From: Tachypleus tridentatus | Lineage: Eukaryota > Arthropoda > Merostomata > Xiphosura > Limulidae | Direction: 5' to 3' | Assembly: GCF_004210375.1 (NCBI RefSeq) | Contig: NC_134830.1 | Span: 50,597,094-50,661,093, forward strand | Length of the DNA stretch: 64,000 nt | In this document: piece after piece, positions 1-11,102 of the stretch | Layout: each line of letters opens with the position of its first letter | Position numbering within the stretch: the first letter of the stretch is position 1 | Translations under genes and position numbers: made by a program | Notes under the pieces: model-generated | Told to the model about the DNA's origin: nothing | Seen by the model: only the letters and a program-made list of their open reading frames with translations | Database searches by the model: none

Positions 1-346
1 TCATTACTCCCCTTTTAAAGCCTTCTGGGACTGGATAATACTCCTTCTTGTCATCTACACCGCGATATTCACTCCTTACGTCGCAGCCTTCTTGTTAAAC
101 GAAACCAAAACCAAACGGAACAAGAAGTACAGTGACGACCCTATCGTCATCATCGACCTTTTAGTTGATGTCATGTTTATCATCGATATACTCATCAACT
201 TTCGAACCACCTACGTTAACACCAATGAAGAAGTGGTTAGTGTTCCAAGTCAGATCGCAGCACATTATCTTCGAGGCTGGTTCATCATCGATGTGGTGGC
301 GGCCATTCCTTTTGACTTGCTACTCTTTGGCACTGAGACTGACGAG
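1..346 (+). CDS. sei: ERG-type K+ channel, exon A (S1-S3 start), copy 1, 5' cut by window edge
   Basis: This exon encodes the start of the transmembrane domain of a KCNH2/6/7-class voltage-gated potassium channel of the plasma membrane. The frame begins with the codon at position 2. S1 is [15 protein letters not shown] (about residues 9-23 of the visible part). S2 runs through [16 protein letters not shown] and carries the acidic residues that pair with the voltage sensor. It is followed by the ERG signature INFRTTYVN and by the start of S3 in [15 protein letters not shown]. The exon ends in phase 0 before a GTAAGA donor at 347. Compared with copy 2 it lacks its first 74 bases, which lie left of the window. 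Paralogue naming follows the single arthropod ERG gene (seizure), because the vertebrate split into KCNH2, 6 and 7 does not apply. Family assignment is from remembered ERG sequences and is very secure. Confidence 0.95.
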
Positions 347-598
347 GTAAGAGTAGTTTTTATAAACCAGTTCTATTAGTGCTTGCCAATTACTGTGACT
401 ATTTATTGAAATCAGTAGGACATGGTTATTGGTAACGCACTTTGTATTTAAGAAAACAACATGGTAATCAGTGTTTCATTCCATTCAAAATATATTTTGT
501 AAACTGTTGCTTCCTAGATAACTAATTTTAGAAACTACTTTTAAGCTTGATAAGAGCTAATTATAATTCCTTAAATATCGGATAGGGTATTATTTTTT

Positions 599-755
599 CC
601 TTGAGGTTTACCCCTTTAAGTATCAACTTCCACATTATTACCACTAGTGCCTGGCTTACAGTTTTAATTGTCACAGCAGAACCAGAAATACTTCATACAT
701 AACCTTGAGGTTTACCCCTTTAAGTATCAACTACCACATCTTCACTATTAGTGCC
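599..755. repeat. 53-bp direct repeat pair (599-651 and 703-755)
   Basis: Two near-identical 53-bp segments, both starting CCTTGAGGTTTACCCCTTTA and ending AGTGCC, separated by 51 bp. They differ at only a few positions. The pair is also present in copy 2 at 42312-42364 and 42416-42468, so the local duplication predates the separation of the two copies. Confidence 0.85.
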
Positions 756-1612
756 GTCAACAAATCCATCTCCGCCAACCGTTCCTTACGTTTCCACAGC
801 GACACCCTTTACGTTAACAACAACATCGCGTGGTTGAAGTTAAAAAAAAAGCGAGAAATCCGTTCGAAAGTGGAGAAGGGTTCCATGTGAACAGCAGTTG
901 AACATGGGTCAGTCGGTCCTAAGACTGTCCTGTCGTGTGAAAGTGGGTTTTCTCGCGGCACTCCCGTTTCCCCCCACATCAAAATCTTCAGGCATTGGAT
1001 TTCTAGATCCCAGCCCAGGAAACTTTTTTGCCAGACCCTGAATCGGGCCGTTTGATTTGATCTGGATTTGAATGAATTACATTCATGTTCACATCTGCCC
1101 AACTTTTTCCTTTCGGGACAGGTCCCGGCCTTTCTTTCCACTGCTGCCTTTGCCTCCACCCAAAACAACATTTAGAGACATTCTCCACCCAAAAAGTCAA
1201 GAATAATAACGATAATTAATTTATTAAAATAATAATAATAAAAAAAAAAACACCACTTAATCTTAATAACAATCCACGAAAGGGGACGAAGAGGAACTAC
1301 AACGTTCCTGAACACCCCAGTTGGAGAGAGAACTCTTCTGATTTCTCTCTCTCTAAACTGAACCCCTGCCACGTTAGTGTAGTTAGTTGAAGTTAAAACT
1401 TACATTAATTGGAATGCTTAAAAACCCGGCCCCGGAAACGGATGGAATCACAGAAAATGTTTTGGAAACAGTCCCCTAGAAGTACATGTCCTATCTCACC
1501 AACCTTTACAACCAATCCCTCAAAACACGGCTACCGAACCAACTGGTGAACAGTTATCATTGTTAACCCAGAAACAACGACTACCTATACAACCAACCCA
1601 TTAATTATTAAT

Positions 1613-1698
1613 CTAGCGTGTAAAATAGTCTCTGACACATCAATACGTTACAATACTAGCGTGTAAAATAGTCTCTGACACATCAATACGTTACAATA
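1613..1698. repeat. Perfect 43-bp tandem duplication
   Basis: Two adjacent identical 43-bp units (1613-1655 and 1656-1698), each starting CTAGCGTGTAAAATAGTCTC. Both units are intact in copy 2 (43320-43405). Confidence 0.9.
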
Positions 1699-2303
1699 CG
1701 TAGTTTAGACCAACTACGTTATCATTGACATACGCTAACCACCAGTGACACTGTCATTCAGGTTTTCTCTACAAACTATGGTGACACAGCTTAGTTGAAA
1801 CTTTCACATGTTGAATCTCCAGATTAAAGAAACGTCAAATTTAGAATTAATTAGACTCTCTCATCCACTTCAGCTCCAAGCCGGAGACCCACAAGATTCC
1901 TTCTCTCTACATCTTCGGCGAACTTTACCCTAACTTCTGTATACCCATGTGCTAAGAACGTAGCCATTTTAAGGACATGTGGTCCGCCGATCGTTGCAGA
2001 GTTCAAGTTTCTCCCGACAACGTTTCGGATGGGTGACAAGTGGCGTGTTACCCTAAAACAGTTGATATTAAACTCAGGAATATTATTTTGACTGATGTTT
2101 AAAGAGGGGAAAAAAAATCCTAATCAGGTTAAACCCGCCAATTGAACTTCATTATCAACTGGGAATTGTATTTAACCGTAACTTAAACTGTAGAAATCAG
2201 CAAGCCTATAAATCAATGTGTCACTCATTTAAGAAAAAAAATCGAGAGTATCCGAAAAGGTTGCGTATCTGACACTGTTGTGACTATCTATAAAGCTTTT
2301 ATC

Positions 2304-2442
2304 GGCCTACTAGAGTCCAATGGCAAAGCGGTATGTTTGTGGACCCTTAATGCTAAAAACCGGGTTTCGATACCCGTCATGGGTAAGGCATGGATAGTTC
2401 ATTGCGTAGCTTTGTGGCTAACTTCAAAGAGTCAAACAATAT
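2304..2442 (+). mobile_element. tRNA-derived SINE, family B
   Basis: The segment carries an RNA polymerase III A box (TGGCAAAGCGG at 2321-2331) and a B box (GGTTTCGATACC at 2363-2374) with tRNA-like spacing, followed by a non-tRNA tail with GTAGCTTTGTGGCTAAC. The head does not look like a functional tRNA: the acceptor stem does not pair and no CCA-proximal stem is visible. Ends are approximate. The matching insertion in copy 2 is at 44005-44143. Confidence 0.75.
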
Positions 2443-2790
2443 CGTGCTACTATTCGAATGCGGCAAAAAAAAGACACATGTGACATGTCCGATCATTTAC
2501 ATGCTTTCGGTATAAAGATTAGCTTTTCTTTACCCAAATACGCACCTTCCAGCTACTTCGACACCTAAAACGTAGTGCCGGATATCAACAACAGTACCGT
2601 GAGGCTTATAAAAACGTTTGACTCTAGATAATCCACTGGCAACACCCTAACAAAACAGTTCCCGCTCCTTGCAGCAACCTATTAAATATGTCGTAGCCAC
2701 CTGTCCACCTTGACAGCTATAACGTGAGATAGCCATATTTACTTTTCGTTTCCACCCCTCCAGCTCAAGCATTTCCCGGCGTCCAGATGG

Positions 2791-2981
2791 TGGTTTGGTT
2801 TGTTCATGATTTCGCGCAAAGCTACTCAAAGGAAGGCAACTAGTCATCACCACCCACTGCCAACGAATAGTGGGATTGACCGTCACATTATAACGCTCCC
2901 ACGACTAAAAGAGAGAGAATGTTTGATGCGACCCTCAGATTACGAGTCGAATGCCTTAACTCACCTGGCCATGCCTGGCCC
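2791..2981 (-). mobile_element. tRNA-derived SINE, family A, internally deleted
   Basis: Read on the - strand, a tRNA-like head (GGCATGGCCAGGTGAGTTAA) leads into the family A body (block GGTGGGTGATGACTAG) and the 3' block TTTGCGCGAAAT before an AC-rich tail. Compared with the fuller copies at 3562-3820 and 12689-12958 it lacks most of the B box, the stretch with the AAAAGAGTAGCCC block and the CTAAATTAGGGACG block, so it is an old, decayed copy. Same insertion in copy 2 at 44491-44681. Confidence 0.8.
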
Positions 2982-3561
2982 ACGAGGTAGTAAAAATGAA
3001 GTTTGTCAGGAACTCCCGTTTTCCACCTACACAATGTTTTGGAGTATTGAATTTGTAGATCCCCACCCAGTGGGTTTGTGGACATATCAGTTGCTAATCA
3101 AAGTCTTAGTCTAGTGTAGAAATTTACCATCAAGTTATTTGCGTTTTGTTTTTTTTATTTCATCTTCCTACCCCTCTCCCCCCATGCTTTGTTTTTCTTC
3201 TTTTGTGGTTTCTCTTACTTAACCTTATACTACGAGAGTGGTAAAAGAAATCATTTCTGTATACTTCCCGAATTCTACTCGGATTTGTGTCCCAGGGTTT
3301 AAACGGAAGGAACTACTAAGGTTAAACAGTTAGAAACCAGAAACTTTATACATGCCCCTGGGGTTCTGCCTATCCCAGCAGTACTCTTCGACTTACAGTC
3401 AGTTCAGTTCAGTTCGCAGGACTTCCGCCTAGTTTAGAAGATATCGTATCCGTGAATTTTCCAGTTCCTCATGTCAACCACGAAGTGCTGCCAAACTCTT
3501 TATAGGTTTAGGATAATGGCAAAGAAGAATACGCAGTATGTTTCTCGATTCCTACATATTT
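2982..3561. other. Intron stretch between two SINEs, no gene seen
   Basis: Non-coding intron. Positions 3012-3067 resemble 960-1017 (both start ACTCCCGTTT and contain GATCCC followed by CCCA), which suggests two remnants of one dispersed element. A T-rich and C-rich tract lies at about 3145-3200. A short direct repeat of CAGTTCAGTT occurs near 3400. No exon is supported. Confidence 0.5.
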
Positions 3562-3820
3562 GTTTGTTTTGAATTTCGCGCAAAGCTACACGAGGGCTAT
3601 CTGCGCTAGCCGTCCCTAATTTAGTTGTGTAAGATTAGAGGGAAGGCAGCTAGTCATCACCACCCACCGCCAACTCTTGGGCTACTCTTTTACCAACGAA
3701 TAGTGGGATTGACCGTTATATGATAACGCCCCCACGGCTGATAGGGCGAGCATGTTTGGTGTGACGAGGATTCGAACTTGCAACCTCAGATTACGAGTCG
3801 AGCGCCATACTGGACTTCCC
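3562..3820 (-). mobile_element. tRNA-derived SINE, family A, near full length
   Basis: On the - strand this has a tRNA-like head with a B box (AAGTTCGAATCCTCGTC), the linker GTCACACCAAACATGCTCGC, a body with CCAAGAGTTGGCGGTGGG and GGTGATGACTAGCTGCC, and the 3' block CTAAATTAGGGACGGC ending GCTTTGCGCGAAATTC before an A/C-rich tail. This is the most complete - strand copy of the most abundant SINE in the window. Copy 2 carries the same insertion at 45260-45518 with a few substitutions. Confidence 0.9.
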
Positions 3821-3905
3821 TACGTATTTATGAAATGAGAATTAACGTGTCTAGAAATGTTTCTAAAATCTTGAGGGTTTATGAAGTAAGCAGCAGTGTG
3901 TTCTG

Positions 3906-4016
3906 GAAAGTCTGCTCCAATAGACACGCTTTTTGTAACTGTTGAAAGTCTGCTCCAATAGACACGCTTTTTGTAACTATTGAAAGTCTGCTCCAATAGA
4001 CACGCTTTTTGTAACT
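3906..4016. repeat. 38-bp tandem repeat, three units
   Basis: Three units starting GAAAGTCTGCTCCAATAGAC at 3906, 3944 and 3982. In copy 2 (45604-45727) units two and three carry an extra 7-bp CCTGTCA between CCAATA and GACACGC, so the repeat differs between the two copies. Confidence 0.9.
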
Positions 4017-6665
4017 TTTTATTTTGTTTTTTATATCAAGTACCTTCCAGTTATTGTATGAAATAGAACTATCTTGATTAATATAATATGATTTACTGTG
4101 TCTAATACAGTATCTTAGTTGTTTATGATCAGATGACATATTTTTTTCTTTTTCTCTCCCACGTTTCTTCCTCGAGGAATAGAAGGTACGTATAATATCC
4201 GTGTTTGAAGGTTTAATATATAAAAAAGTGGTATAATTCTGGCGAATGGTTGATTTGTAGAGAGTTTAAAATAAATCTAATCTTGAAAAGCGGAACGATC
4301 AATAATAGGCTAACTTTATAGATTACATCAGTAATTGTCAAGTTGGAAAAGTGCCATCTAGCGTTGGCACGGAATATTCAAGAAAAAATACCTCACACGT
4401 CTTCACTAATAGATAACTTGTATCTCACATAAAATTCACATCCAAACTTACGTGCACAATGATTTTTAACTTTTAGTAATAATGAAATAGTTTTTTTTTT
4501 TGTTTACATACGTAGGAAGCAACGTAAAAGAGCATGTGTCTAAAATCTATTTCACTCGGTCTTCCCAATGTTTAGAGGACTTTCTTTCATCTGAGCCAAT
4601 GTAAGTTGTTGCCATGACGATTCCCTTACGGGAAGAAAAATAAATTGAAACCAAGTCGAACTCTAATTATTTCGCTACAGTTCTTTTTATATGTTACGTA
4701 AAGCAAGTCAATTTCAGTCAATCCATTGGGGATATTCTCATGTAAAGCTCTATATAAACTGATTTTGTGATAGACTGGTTCATTCTGTGTTTTAAAATTC
4801 CATTTTATCTTACCGCGTCAACTTTAAAGAAATTTGTGGTTTGCAGTAAACTTTCTCTAGTAAGTTCAGTTTGAGGCTAAAATCCAAGGTTAACACTTTT
4901 ATTATCACATTTTTAGAGAGCTGAATACACCCTCTCAGACTTTATAATTCCTTTAGAACTTCCCGATAATTGAAGAAAAGTTTCGAATAAAACTAAAATC
5001 GCAGTTTCACTTTTATAGGTTCTATAAAACTTAAGCCCTCAGTTTTACCTTCTAATCCGGTATTCTGTTCCCCTTTCTTCTGGGATAATCCGGTATTCAG
5101 TTACTTTCTCTTGTGGGATGATCCGAAGTTTTCAACCTGAACCACTCTTTTTGTGATAAATAAGCTAAACAGCCAGAGAGAGGAAAACTAGTTAGCAACA
5201 TCCGCCGCCTACATGTCTACTTTTACACGAGTGACAACTATTGCCTTTATACCTTGTCTACAGCGAAGACTGTAGATTGTGATCTGTGACATATCATGGG
5301 CTTGGAGCTTTCTACTTGCTCCTTTGACATAGTAACCACAGGGCAATCTGACTAAAACCACCATCCAACATTACCTTTCAGTTATTTGATTTAAGGTGAA
5401 TCGTCATATTCTGGTGGGTAACTATCATTAGATAAGAATAAATGTTAACAAAACATTCTTTCTTTAAAAGCTGTTTTGAAAATTGCTTTTTTGTGTGTTT
5501 TATATACATATGAAAACGGAGCAGTGTTTTTATTATTTAAGAAGCTTAACATGGCTGTTTGCTGTCCCTCATAAATTAAACCGATGTCAGAAATCCACTT
5601 CTATTTATCGTACCAGCTTGCTGGTTTGCCAGTTCCACTAAGTTAGAGAAGTGTTACTTCAAATAAAATAACCATGTTAGATATAAAATAAATGAATATA
5701 ATGCTATTAATCCTCGCCTAAAAAAAACTCAATAAATTATGTGAATAAAGTGGGTAACAATTACAGTTCACTAAATCTAATTATCAGTGACTGTTTAAGA
5801 AAATTCATGATATAACACTAAATTACTGATAAGTCTGTCCCGACCGGCTTCATGAACCATGGTACTGGACGAAAGGCCACGTCTGTAGTCTATATACTAA
5901 ATGCTGTGTTGTTAACGTATTATAACAAACTGCTTTACTTTTAATGACTTAAAGGTGAAGTAAACGTGTTGAAGTTTCACCGTTAATATTTAATTCAGTA
6001 AACACTTGCTAGTTTGGAAAAACTGTCGTTGATTTACAGAACTTCTGTAACCACAAATGGAAGGTTGAAATTGGTAATTATAAGCTCCAGTTGGCAGAGT
6101 TTTTCAGTTGGATGATAATCTAACAGAGTTCTCTGTTTACTGTCTTATAAATCTGTTCATTGATAAAAAATATATCAAAAAAGCTAATATTTTAATTCAC
6201 GAATATTCGGTGGTTTGATGTATGAAACATTTCAAGTGTTTTATTGAAATATTTGAATTTGAATATTGATTTTTCTATTTTCGATTTGAATAAAAACACT
6301 AAAAACAGTTAACGTTTACCTTTGCCTTATTAACCTATTGATTAGTCAATGGATGATTGGCAAAGGTCGCAGCCACGAGCAACCAGCGCAGTAGCCTTTT
6401 GTGTAAAAGAGTACAGTGACCGTTGTCTCTAGTCTAACTTCTAGTCAGAGTGTGGTTTAAACAGGAGAGCTCTGAAGTAGCTTTTTGAATAGCTTCCTAG
6501 TGTTCTAAGACCCTTTCTACCTCATATGTCGCTGTTTGTGTTACATTTAACACGAATGTGTAGTTTGGAATGGCTCACCGTCTCGTACAAGTTTTTAAAA
6601 TGAACGGGGCATCTTTCAGTCAGTCATGTGCTCTGAAGATGAATGAGACACCTCTGTATAAGTAC
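4017..6665. other. AT-rich intron, no gene or repeat recognised
   Basis: About 2.6 kb of AT-rich intron. I looked for exons, tRNA-like boxes and tandem repeats and saw none that I would defend, apart from a poly-T tract near 4493-4502. It is collinear with copy 2 (45728-48352) with only sparse SNPs and single-base indels. Confidence 0.6.
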
Positions 6666-6781
6666 GCCGCCGGTACAGTGGTAAGTCTTCGGATTTACAA
6701 CGATAAAATCAGGGGTTCGATTCCCCTTGGAGGACTCAGCAGACAGCCCAATGTGATTTTGCTATAAGAAAACACACACCT
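6666..6781 (+). mobile_element. tRNA-derived SINE, family C
   Basis: A tRNA-like head (GGTACAGTGGTAAGTCTTC, then B box GGTTCGATTCC at 6714-6724) is followed by a non-tRNA tail with ACTCAGCAGACAGCCC and GCTATAAGAAAACACACAC. The body differs from families A and B, so it is a separate SINE lineage. The B box region has a perfect GGGG/CCCC T-arm stem, but the anticodon arm is not tRNA-like, so a functional tRNA is unlikely. Copy 2 insertion: 48353-48468. Confidence 0.8.
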
Positions 6782-7284
6782 CTATAAATCATGTCATATA
6801 TCTTTAAAAATCCAGGATCAGACTTTGTTAGGTGATTCCTGTCAAAGTCTGTCATGGTGAACGCGATTACTTAGTTCTGAAACTAACGCTAGGCTGCACT
6901 TTCATATTTCTCTTAAATAGTTCATTAGAGACTTCAAGTCGGAGATGTATAAAAACAGTTAACGTATCATTTGTCTGCTAGCAGCTACGTTTTTAAATAT
7001 TAGAACCCCTCAGATGGGATGGACAGGATGGTAGGCAACAGTATATCTCAAAATAGAATTTTAATTATGTCACATTTAATGTTAGGGTATTAAACTTCAG
7101 TTTTCAGTGTTTAATATCATAACCATAACAGTAATCGCTGCTCCACAAGTAGAAACACAAGTTCAGATTCCTATCGCATTTTATTCTGTAGTTATTTGGA
7201 ACATTTAATAATTGGTAAAGTCATCTATGTGTTCCACAGTAAAAACCCACAGAATTTCCTCAGTGATCAGGTTCGAATAACGAT

Positions 7285-8371
7285 TTCCTTGACATACTTT
7301 TCCTTCCTCTTGTCTTGAACGAATCTATCTGTCTGACTATCAAAGTCCTTTCCAAACTTTTCCTTCTTCTTTTCTTGAATTGACCTACCTGTGTCACTGT
7401 CAAAGTCCTTACCAAACTTTTCCTTCTTCTTTTCTTGAATTGACCTACCTGTGTCACTGCTAAAGTCCTTACCAAACTTTTCCTTCTTCTTTTCTTGAAT
7501 TGACCTACCTGTGTCACTGTCAAAGTCCTTACCAAACTTTTCCTTCTTCTTCTCTTGAATTGACCTACCTGTGTCACTGCCAAAGTCCTTACCAAACTTT
7601 TCCTTCTTCTTTTCTTGAATTGACCTACCTGTGTCACTGCCAAAGTCCTTACCATACTTTTCCTTCCTCTTGTCTTGAACGAATCTATCTGTCTGACTAT
7701 CAAAGTCCTTTCCAAACTTTTCCTTCTTCTTTTCTTGAATTGACCTACTGTCACTAAAGTCCTTACCAAACTTTTTCCTTCTTTCTTTTCTTGAATTGAC
7801 CTACCTGTGTCACTGCCTAAAGTCCTACCAAACTTTTTCTTTTCCTTCTACCTGTGTCACTGCCAAAGTCCTTACCATACTTTTCCTTCCTCTTGTCTTT
7901 GATCTATCTGTCTGACTATCAAAGTCCTTACCAAACTTTTCCTTCTTCTTTCTTGAATTGACCTACCTGTGTCACTGCAAAGTCCTTTCCAAACTTTTCC
8001 TTCTTCTTTCTTGAATTGACCTACCTGTGTCACTGTCAAAGTCCTTACCAAACTTTTCCTTCTTCTTTTCTTGAATTGACCTACCTGTGTCTGTCAAAGT
8101 CCTTACCAAACTTTTCCTTCTTCTTTTCTTGAATTGATTCTACCTGTGTCCTTACCATACTTTTCCTTCCTCTTGTCTTCAAAGTCCTTATCAAACTTTC
8201 CAAACTTTTCCTTCTTCTTTTCTTGAATTGACCTACCTGTGTCACTGCCAAAGTCCTTACCAAACTTTTTCTTTCACTTGTCTTGAATTGACCTACCTGT
8301 GTCACTGCCAAAGTCCTTACCAAACTTTTCCTTCCTCTTGTCTTGAACTAACCTATCTATATAACTGCAAA
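7285..8371. repeat. 60-bp minisatellite in the A-B intron, about 18 units
   Basis: Tandem units of 60 bp containing TTGACCTACCTGTGTCACTG, AAAGTCCTTACCAAAC and a pyrimidine tract TTTTCCTTCTTCTTTTCTT. Two unit types occur: the common type and a rarer one with CTATCTGTCTGACTATC. Units at 7260-7740 are in register, while 7741-8220 has many indels. The 60-nt period keeps reading frames open on both strands (20-residue repeats such as VRTLTVTQVGQFKKRRRKSL), but these are by-products of the period and not genes. Copy 2 has about 15 units. Confidence 0.95.
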
Positions 8372-9472
8372 AGCAAGATAGAAGATATGTCGATTGGTCA
8401 CATTTTGTAACTTATTTAATAAAACACCTAATAGATGTAGCAGCACATCGAGATATGGAAGATATCTGGTAGAAATGTGTATCGTAATGTGTTGACTTGT
8501 AGCAATTAAAGATTTAAATCTGGAATTCTAGTTGATTGCTTCATAGTATTTTATTGAATAAATGATAACATCCATCCAAGCAAACGTTTAGCATTTTATT
8601 GAAATGTTGAAAATACAGTTAGAAATTAAAATAGGAAGCCTAGGATAACTTCCATCTATAAAGTTTTTATTTGAATATCAGTAATGTAATTACACAAATA
8701 TTTCCAATCAAGGAATTCCCATGATTTAATTGTTTAGTTAAACCCTGTTCGTTGGATTCGTTCTCTTTGTTCATATATGAAAACAAATAATACGGTCGTT
8801 CGGATGTCTGTTGTACAGAATGTAAATTATCTTGTTTTATTCTTACACTTTACCATCAGTGACAAGTGTAAGTTCAATCAATTACAGCGTAAAAGGTCAA
8901 ATTTATCAACAACGGTAGCAGTGAACCAGATCAAATTTATCAACAACGGCTGTTCTAAAATTCAGTGAAAATGTGATAACTCAATGTCAAAAAGCTGATG
9001 CGCTTATGGTACTTAACGTATAATTATACGTTTCTTAGAACCACTGAAGGTTTCATATAGATCCTTAAGCCTACGACAGTTGTTTTTCTGTTTTAATTTT
9101 ATTATTTAATAAATAAATTTCGATGTAAGAAAACCAACTAGTTTATAATATAGATACTTTTTCTTGTTTTTATTTTCTTTAAGGTCTCATGATTTACATA
9201 CTGACGTCATCAACGTAAATAAGTTTTTTTACTGCAGTAGGGAAGCTCAACCAGTACATTTTCTATTCAGGTGTGGTTGTATCCTTTTCTTTTAGATAAA
9301 TATACGCAAATTCAGTCCAATGCTACATTAATGTTATTTCTCACAACAGATGGCGCTTGAAAATTTTATTACCTGTATGTGAAACAATATATTATTTAAC
9401 TGGCCTTTTGTGTTAAACAGAAGGATTTACGAAGTAGTGTGTTATAGGATAAGATTGATTCGTTTTCGTTAG
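8372..9472 (+). other. 3' end of the A-B intron
   Basis: AT-rich intron ending at the exon B acceptor (TTTTCGTTAG at 9463-9472). A 20-bp direct repeat (TCAAATTTATCAACAACGG) occurs near 8898 and 8932. A palindromic TGACGTCA lies at 9202-9209, identical to a cAMP-response element core, but a single 8-mer in an intron is weak evidence of function. Confidence 0.6.
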
Positions 9473-9866
9473 ACAACCACACTGATTGGTCTTTTGAAAA
9501 CTGCCCGACTTCTTCGATTGGTCCGAGTGGCAAGAAAGATTGACCGCTACTCTGAGTATGGAGCTGCAGTTTTGGTGCTTCTCGTGGCTGCTTTCGTGCT
9601 AATTGCCCATTGGCTAGCTTGTATTTGGTATGCAATTGGAAACGCCGAGCGTAACATTATGAAACACAGAATAGGTTGGTTGGACCATCTAGCCAACACC
9701 ACCTTACAGTTCTACAACAACTCTTACGGAGGGCCTAGCATCAAAGCCAAATACGTCACAGCGCTGTACTTCACTATAACCAGTCTTACCAGTGTAGGGT
9801 TTGGAAATGTCGCCCCCAACACCAATACAGAGAAGATTTTTAGTATCTTAGTGATGCTGATTGGAT
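9473..9866 (+). CDS. sei: ERG-type K+ channel, exon B (S4-S5-pore-S6 start), copy 1
   Basis: This exon encodes the voltage sensor and pore. S4 is [16 protein letters not shown], with basic residues at every third position. S5 follows ([14 protein letters not shown] through [11 protein letters not shown]). The turret region carries two N-glycosylation sequons (N-T-T and N-N-S). The pore helix and filter read [15 protein letters not shown], and S6 starts at [18 protein letters not shown] is the ERG-type filter, rather than the GYG of Shaker-type channels. The Thr-Ser before it corresponds to the blocker-contact pair of human ERG. Acceptor AG is at 9471-9472 and donor GTAAGT at 9867. The 394-bp exon starts in phase 0 and ends in phase 1; its last base joins exon C to make Ser, giving IGSLMYA. 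Translation is identical to copy 2. Confidence 0.97.
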
Positions 9867-10784
9867 GTAAGTAGTAGTGCACTGGGTAAGTATGTTGTTT
9901 TCAAGTTACCATCTCAATTGATTTAAATAGAACTTTAAGATATTTGATTGTTGTTTCTCATCGACTAACTGTTATATCTACAGAGAGGGAAAGAATAAGG
10001 GATGGGTTTAAATGTACATTCTTACCTTTTTACATCTAATCTAACCTTCCAGCATCATATGTCGCAATTTTTACATCTAGCCTCCCCCTACTACTTTTTA
10101 CATTACTGTATCCCCTTAACAGCAACTGTTGTACTATGTTTTACACATATCCTAATTACGCACTACTTTTTAATCTATTCTTCACCAAAATTTGCACAAT
10201 GTTTTACAAGTTACCGTATTCGTAAATACGCACTACCTCTTACATAATCACACAATATCAAGAGACGTTTAATGCTATGTATCAAGCACATTAACTCAGT
10301 ATCAATATTCTATAACTTTTAATATTAAGCCTAACCGTTCAGCATCATAATAATGGTATTTTTTACATGTATTTTAGTCACTAAACATGAACAACTCAAA
10401 ATTAGAACATAGATTATTTTAACGATTCCTCCCTCCATTTAGAATATGCCTCAAATTATATATATATACCAAGTTTGTTACCTGTTTATCCTATCTTCTC
10501 AACGCTCGAATACGCTTACAAACCTATATTATTAAAATAAGTTTGGTTTTGTACATCCTATATACAAGTTCGCCCTTATACAAAATCTACAACGAAATAC
10601 CTTTTGTTGAAACTTTATTAGACGTAACATTAAAGTCCCTAGCTATTAACTACATTTCCTATGAATGAGATATCCATTTCTTAGTCGGAGGTATTGGATA
10701 GATTTGTGACATTTAACTTAAAACGACTGTACGACATAGTTACTCAGTAAAAGGACATCTGTAAAATATGTTATTCGTTACTAG
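9867..10784 (+). other. B-C intron
   Basis: A 918-bp intron between a GTAAGT donor and a TTCGTTACTAG acceptor. It is AT-rich with recurrent TTTTTACAT motifs near 10028-10112 and a short TA run near 10460. The 81-codon open frame at 10002-10247 has no similarity I recognise and lies wholly inside the intron. Confidence 0.75.
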
Positions 10785-10984
10785 CTTTGATGTACGCCAG
10801 TATCTTCGGAAACGTCTCTGCTGTTATCCAGCGGCTGTACTCAGGAACAGCTCGGTACCACACTCAGCTACTCCGTGTCAAAGAGTTCGTTAAATTTTAT
10901 CAGGTTCCAAATCCACTCAGACAAAGACTGGAGGAGTACTTCCAACATGCCTGGACGTACACCAACGGTATCGATGTAAACACC
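10785..10984 (+). CDS. sei: ERG-type K+ channel, exon C (S6 end and C-linker), copy 1
   Basis: This 200-bp exon completes S6 with [15 protein letters not shown]. Its Tyr and Phe match the two S6 aromatic residues that form the well-known drug-binding site of human ERG. The C-linker follows, from [12 protein letters not shown] through [15 protein letters not shown] to [10 protein letters not shown]. The C-linker transmits conformational changes between the cytoplasmic cyclic-nucleotide-binding homology domain and the pore gate. The first two bases complete the Ser codon begun in exon B. The exon ends in phase 0 before a GTAAGT donor at 10985. It is intact, with translation identical to copy 2. 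Confidence 0.97.
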
Positions 10985-11102
10985 GTAAGTTTTGTTTCTA
11001 CAAATACTGCTAATGAAAGAAACTAGTAATACAGTGTAGTGTTTCCAACGGTTCAGTCGGTGTAACGACAGAAAGTTTTGTACTTATAATATATAATTCT
11101 AA

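Larger units (their letters stand above)
347..2303 (+). other. First part of the A-B intron, non-coding
   Basis: Intronic sequence after the exon A donor. I see no exon: exon A ends and exon B begins at adjacent positions of the ERG protein, so nothing is missing between them. It contains two short duplications listed separately, a homopolymer-rich stretch near 1235-1250, and a CT-rich stretch near 1340-1355. Positions 960-1017 resemble 3012-3067, suggesting an old dispersed repeat. Short open frames here have no recognisable protein similarity. Confidence 0.7.

Noticed and set aside
2304..2380. Functional tRNA gene (also at 6666-6740 and in the SINE heads)
   Set aside because: A and B boxes are present, but acceptor and anticodon stems are not paired, and the sequences continue into SINE bodies.
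7260..7769. 169-codon - strand frame with basic 20-residue repeats, resembling a KR-rich repeat protein
   Set aside because: It is the translation of the 60-bp minisatellite. It lies inside the A-B intron of the channel gene, and both strands are equally open.
9202..9209. TGACGTCA as a cAMP-response element
   Set aside because: It is a single 8-mer in a long AT-rich intron with no promoter context. It occurs in both copies only because they are near-identical.
10002..10247. 81-codon open frame in the B-C intron
   Set aside because: It lies between well-supported splice sites of adjacent exons, has low-complexity content from repeated TTTTTACAT motifs, and shows no recognisable similarity.
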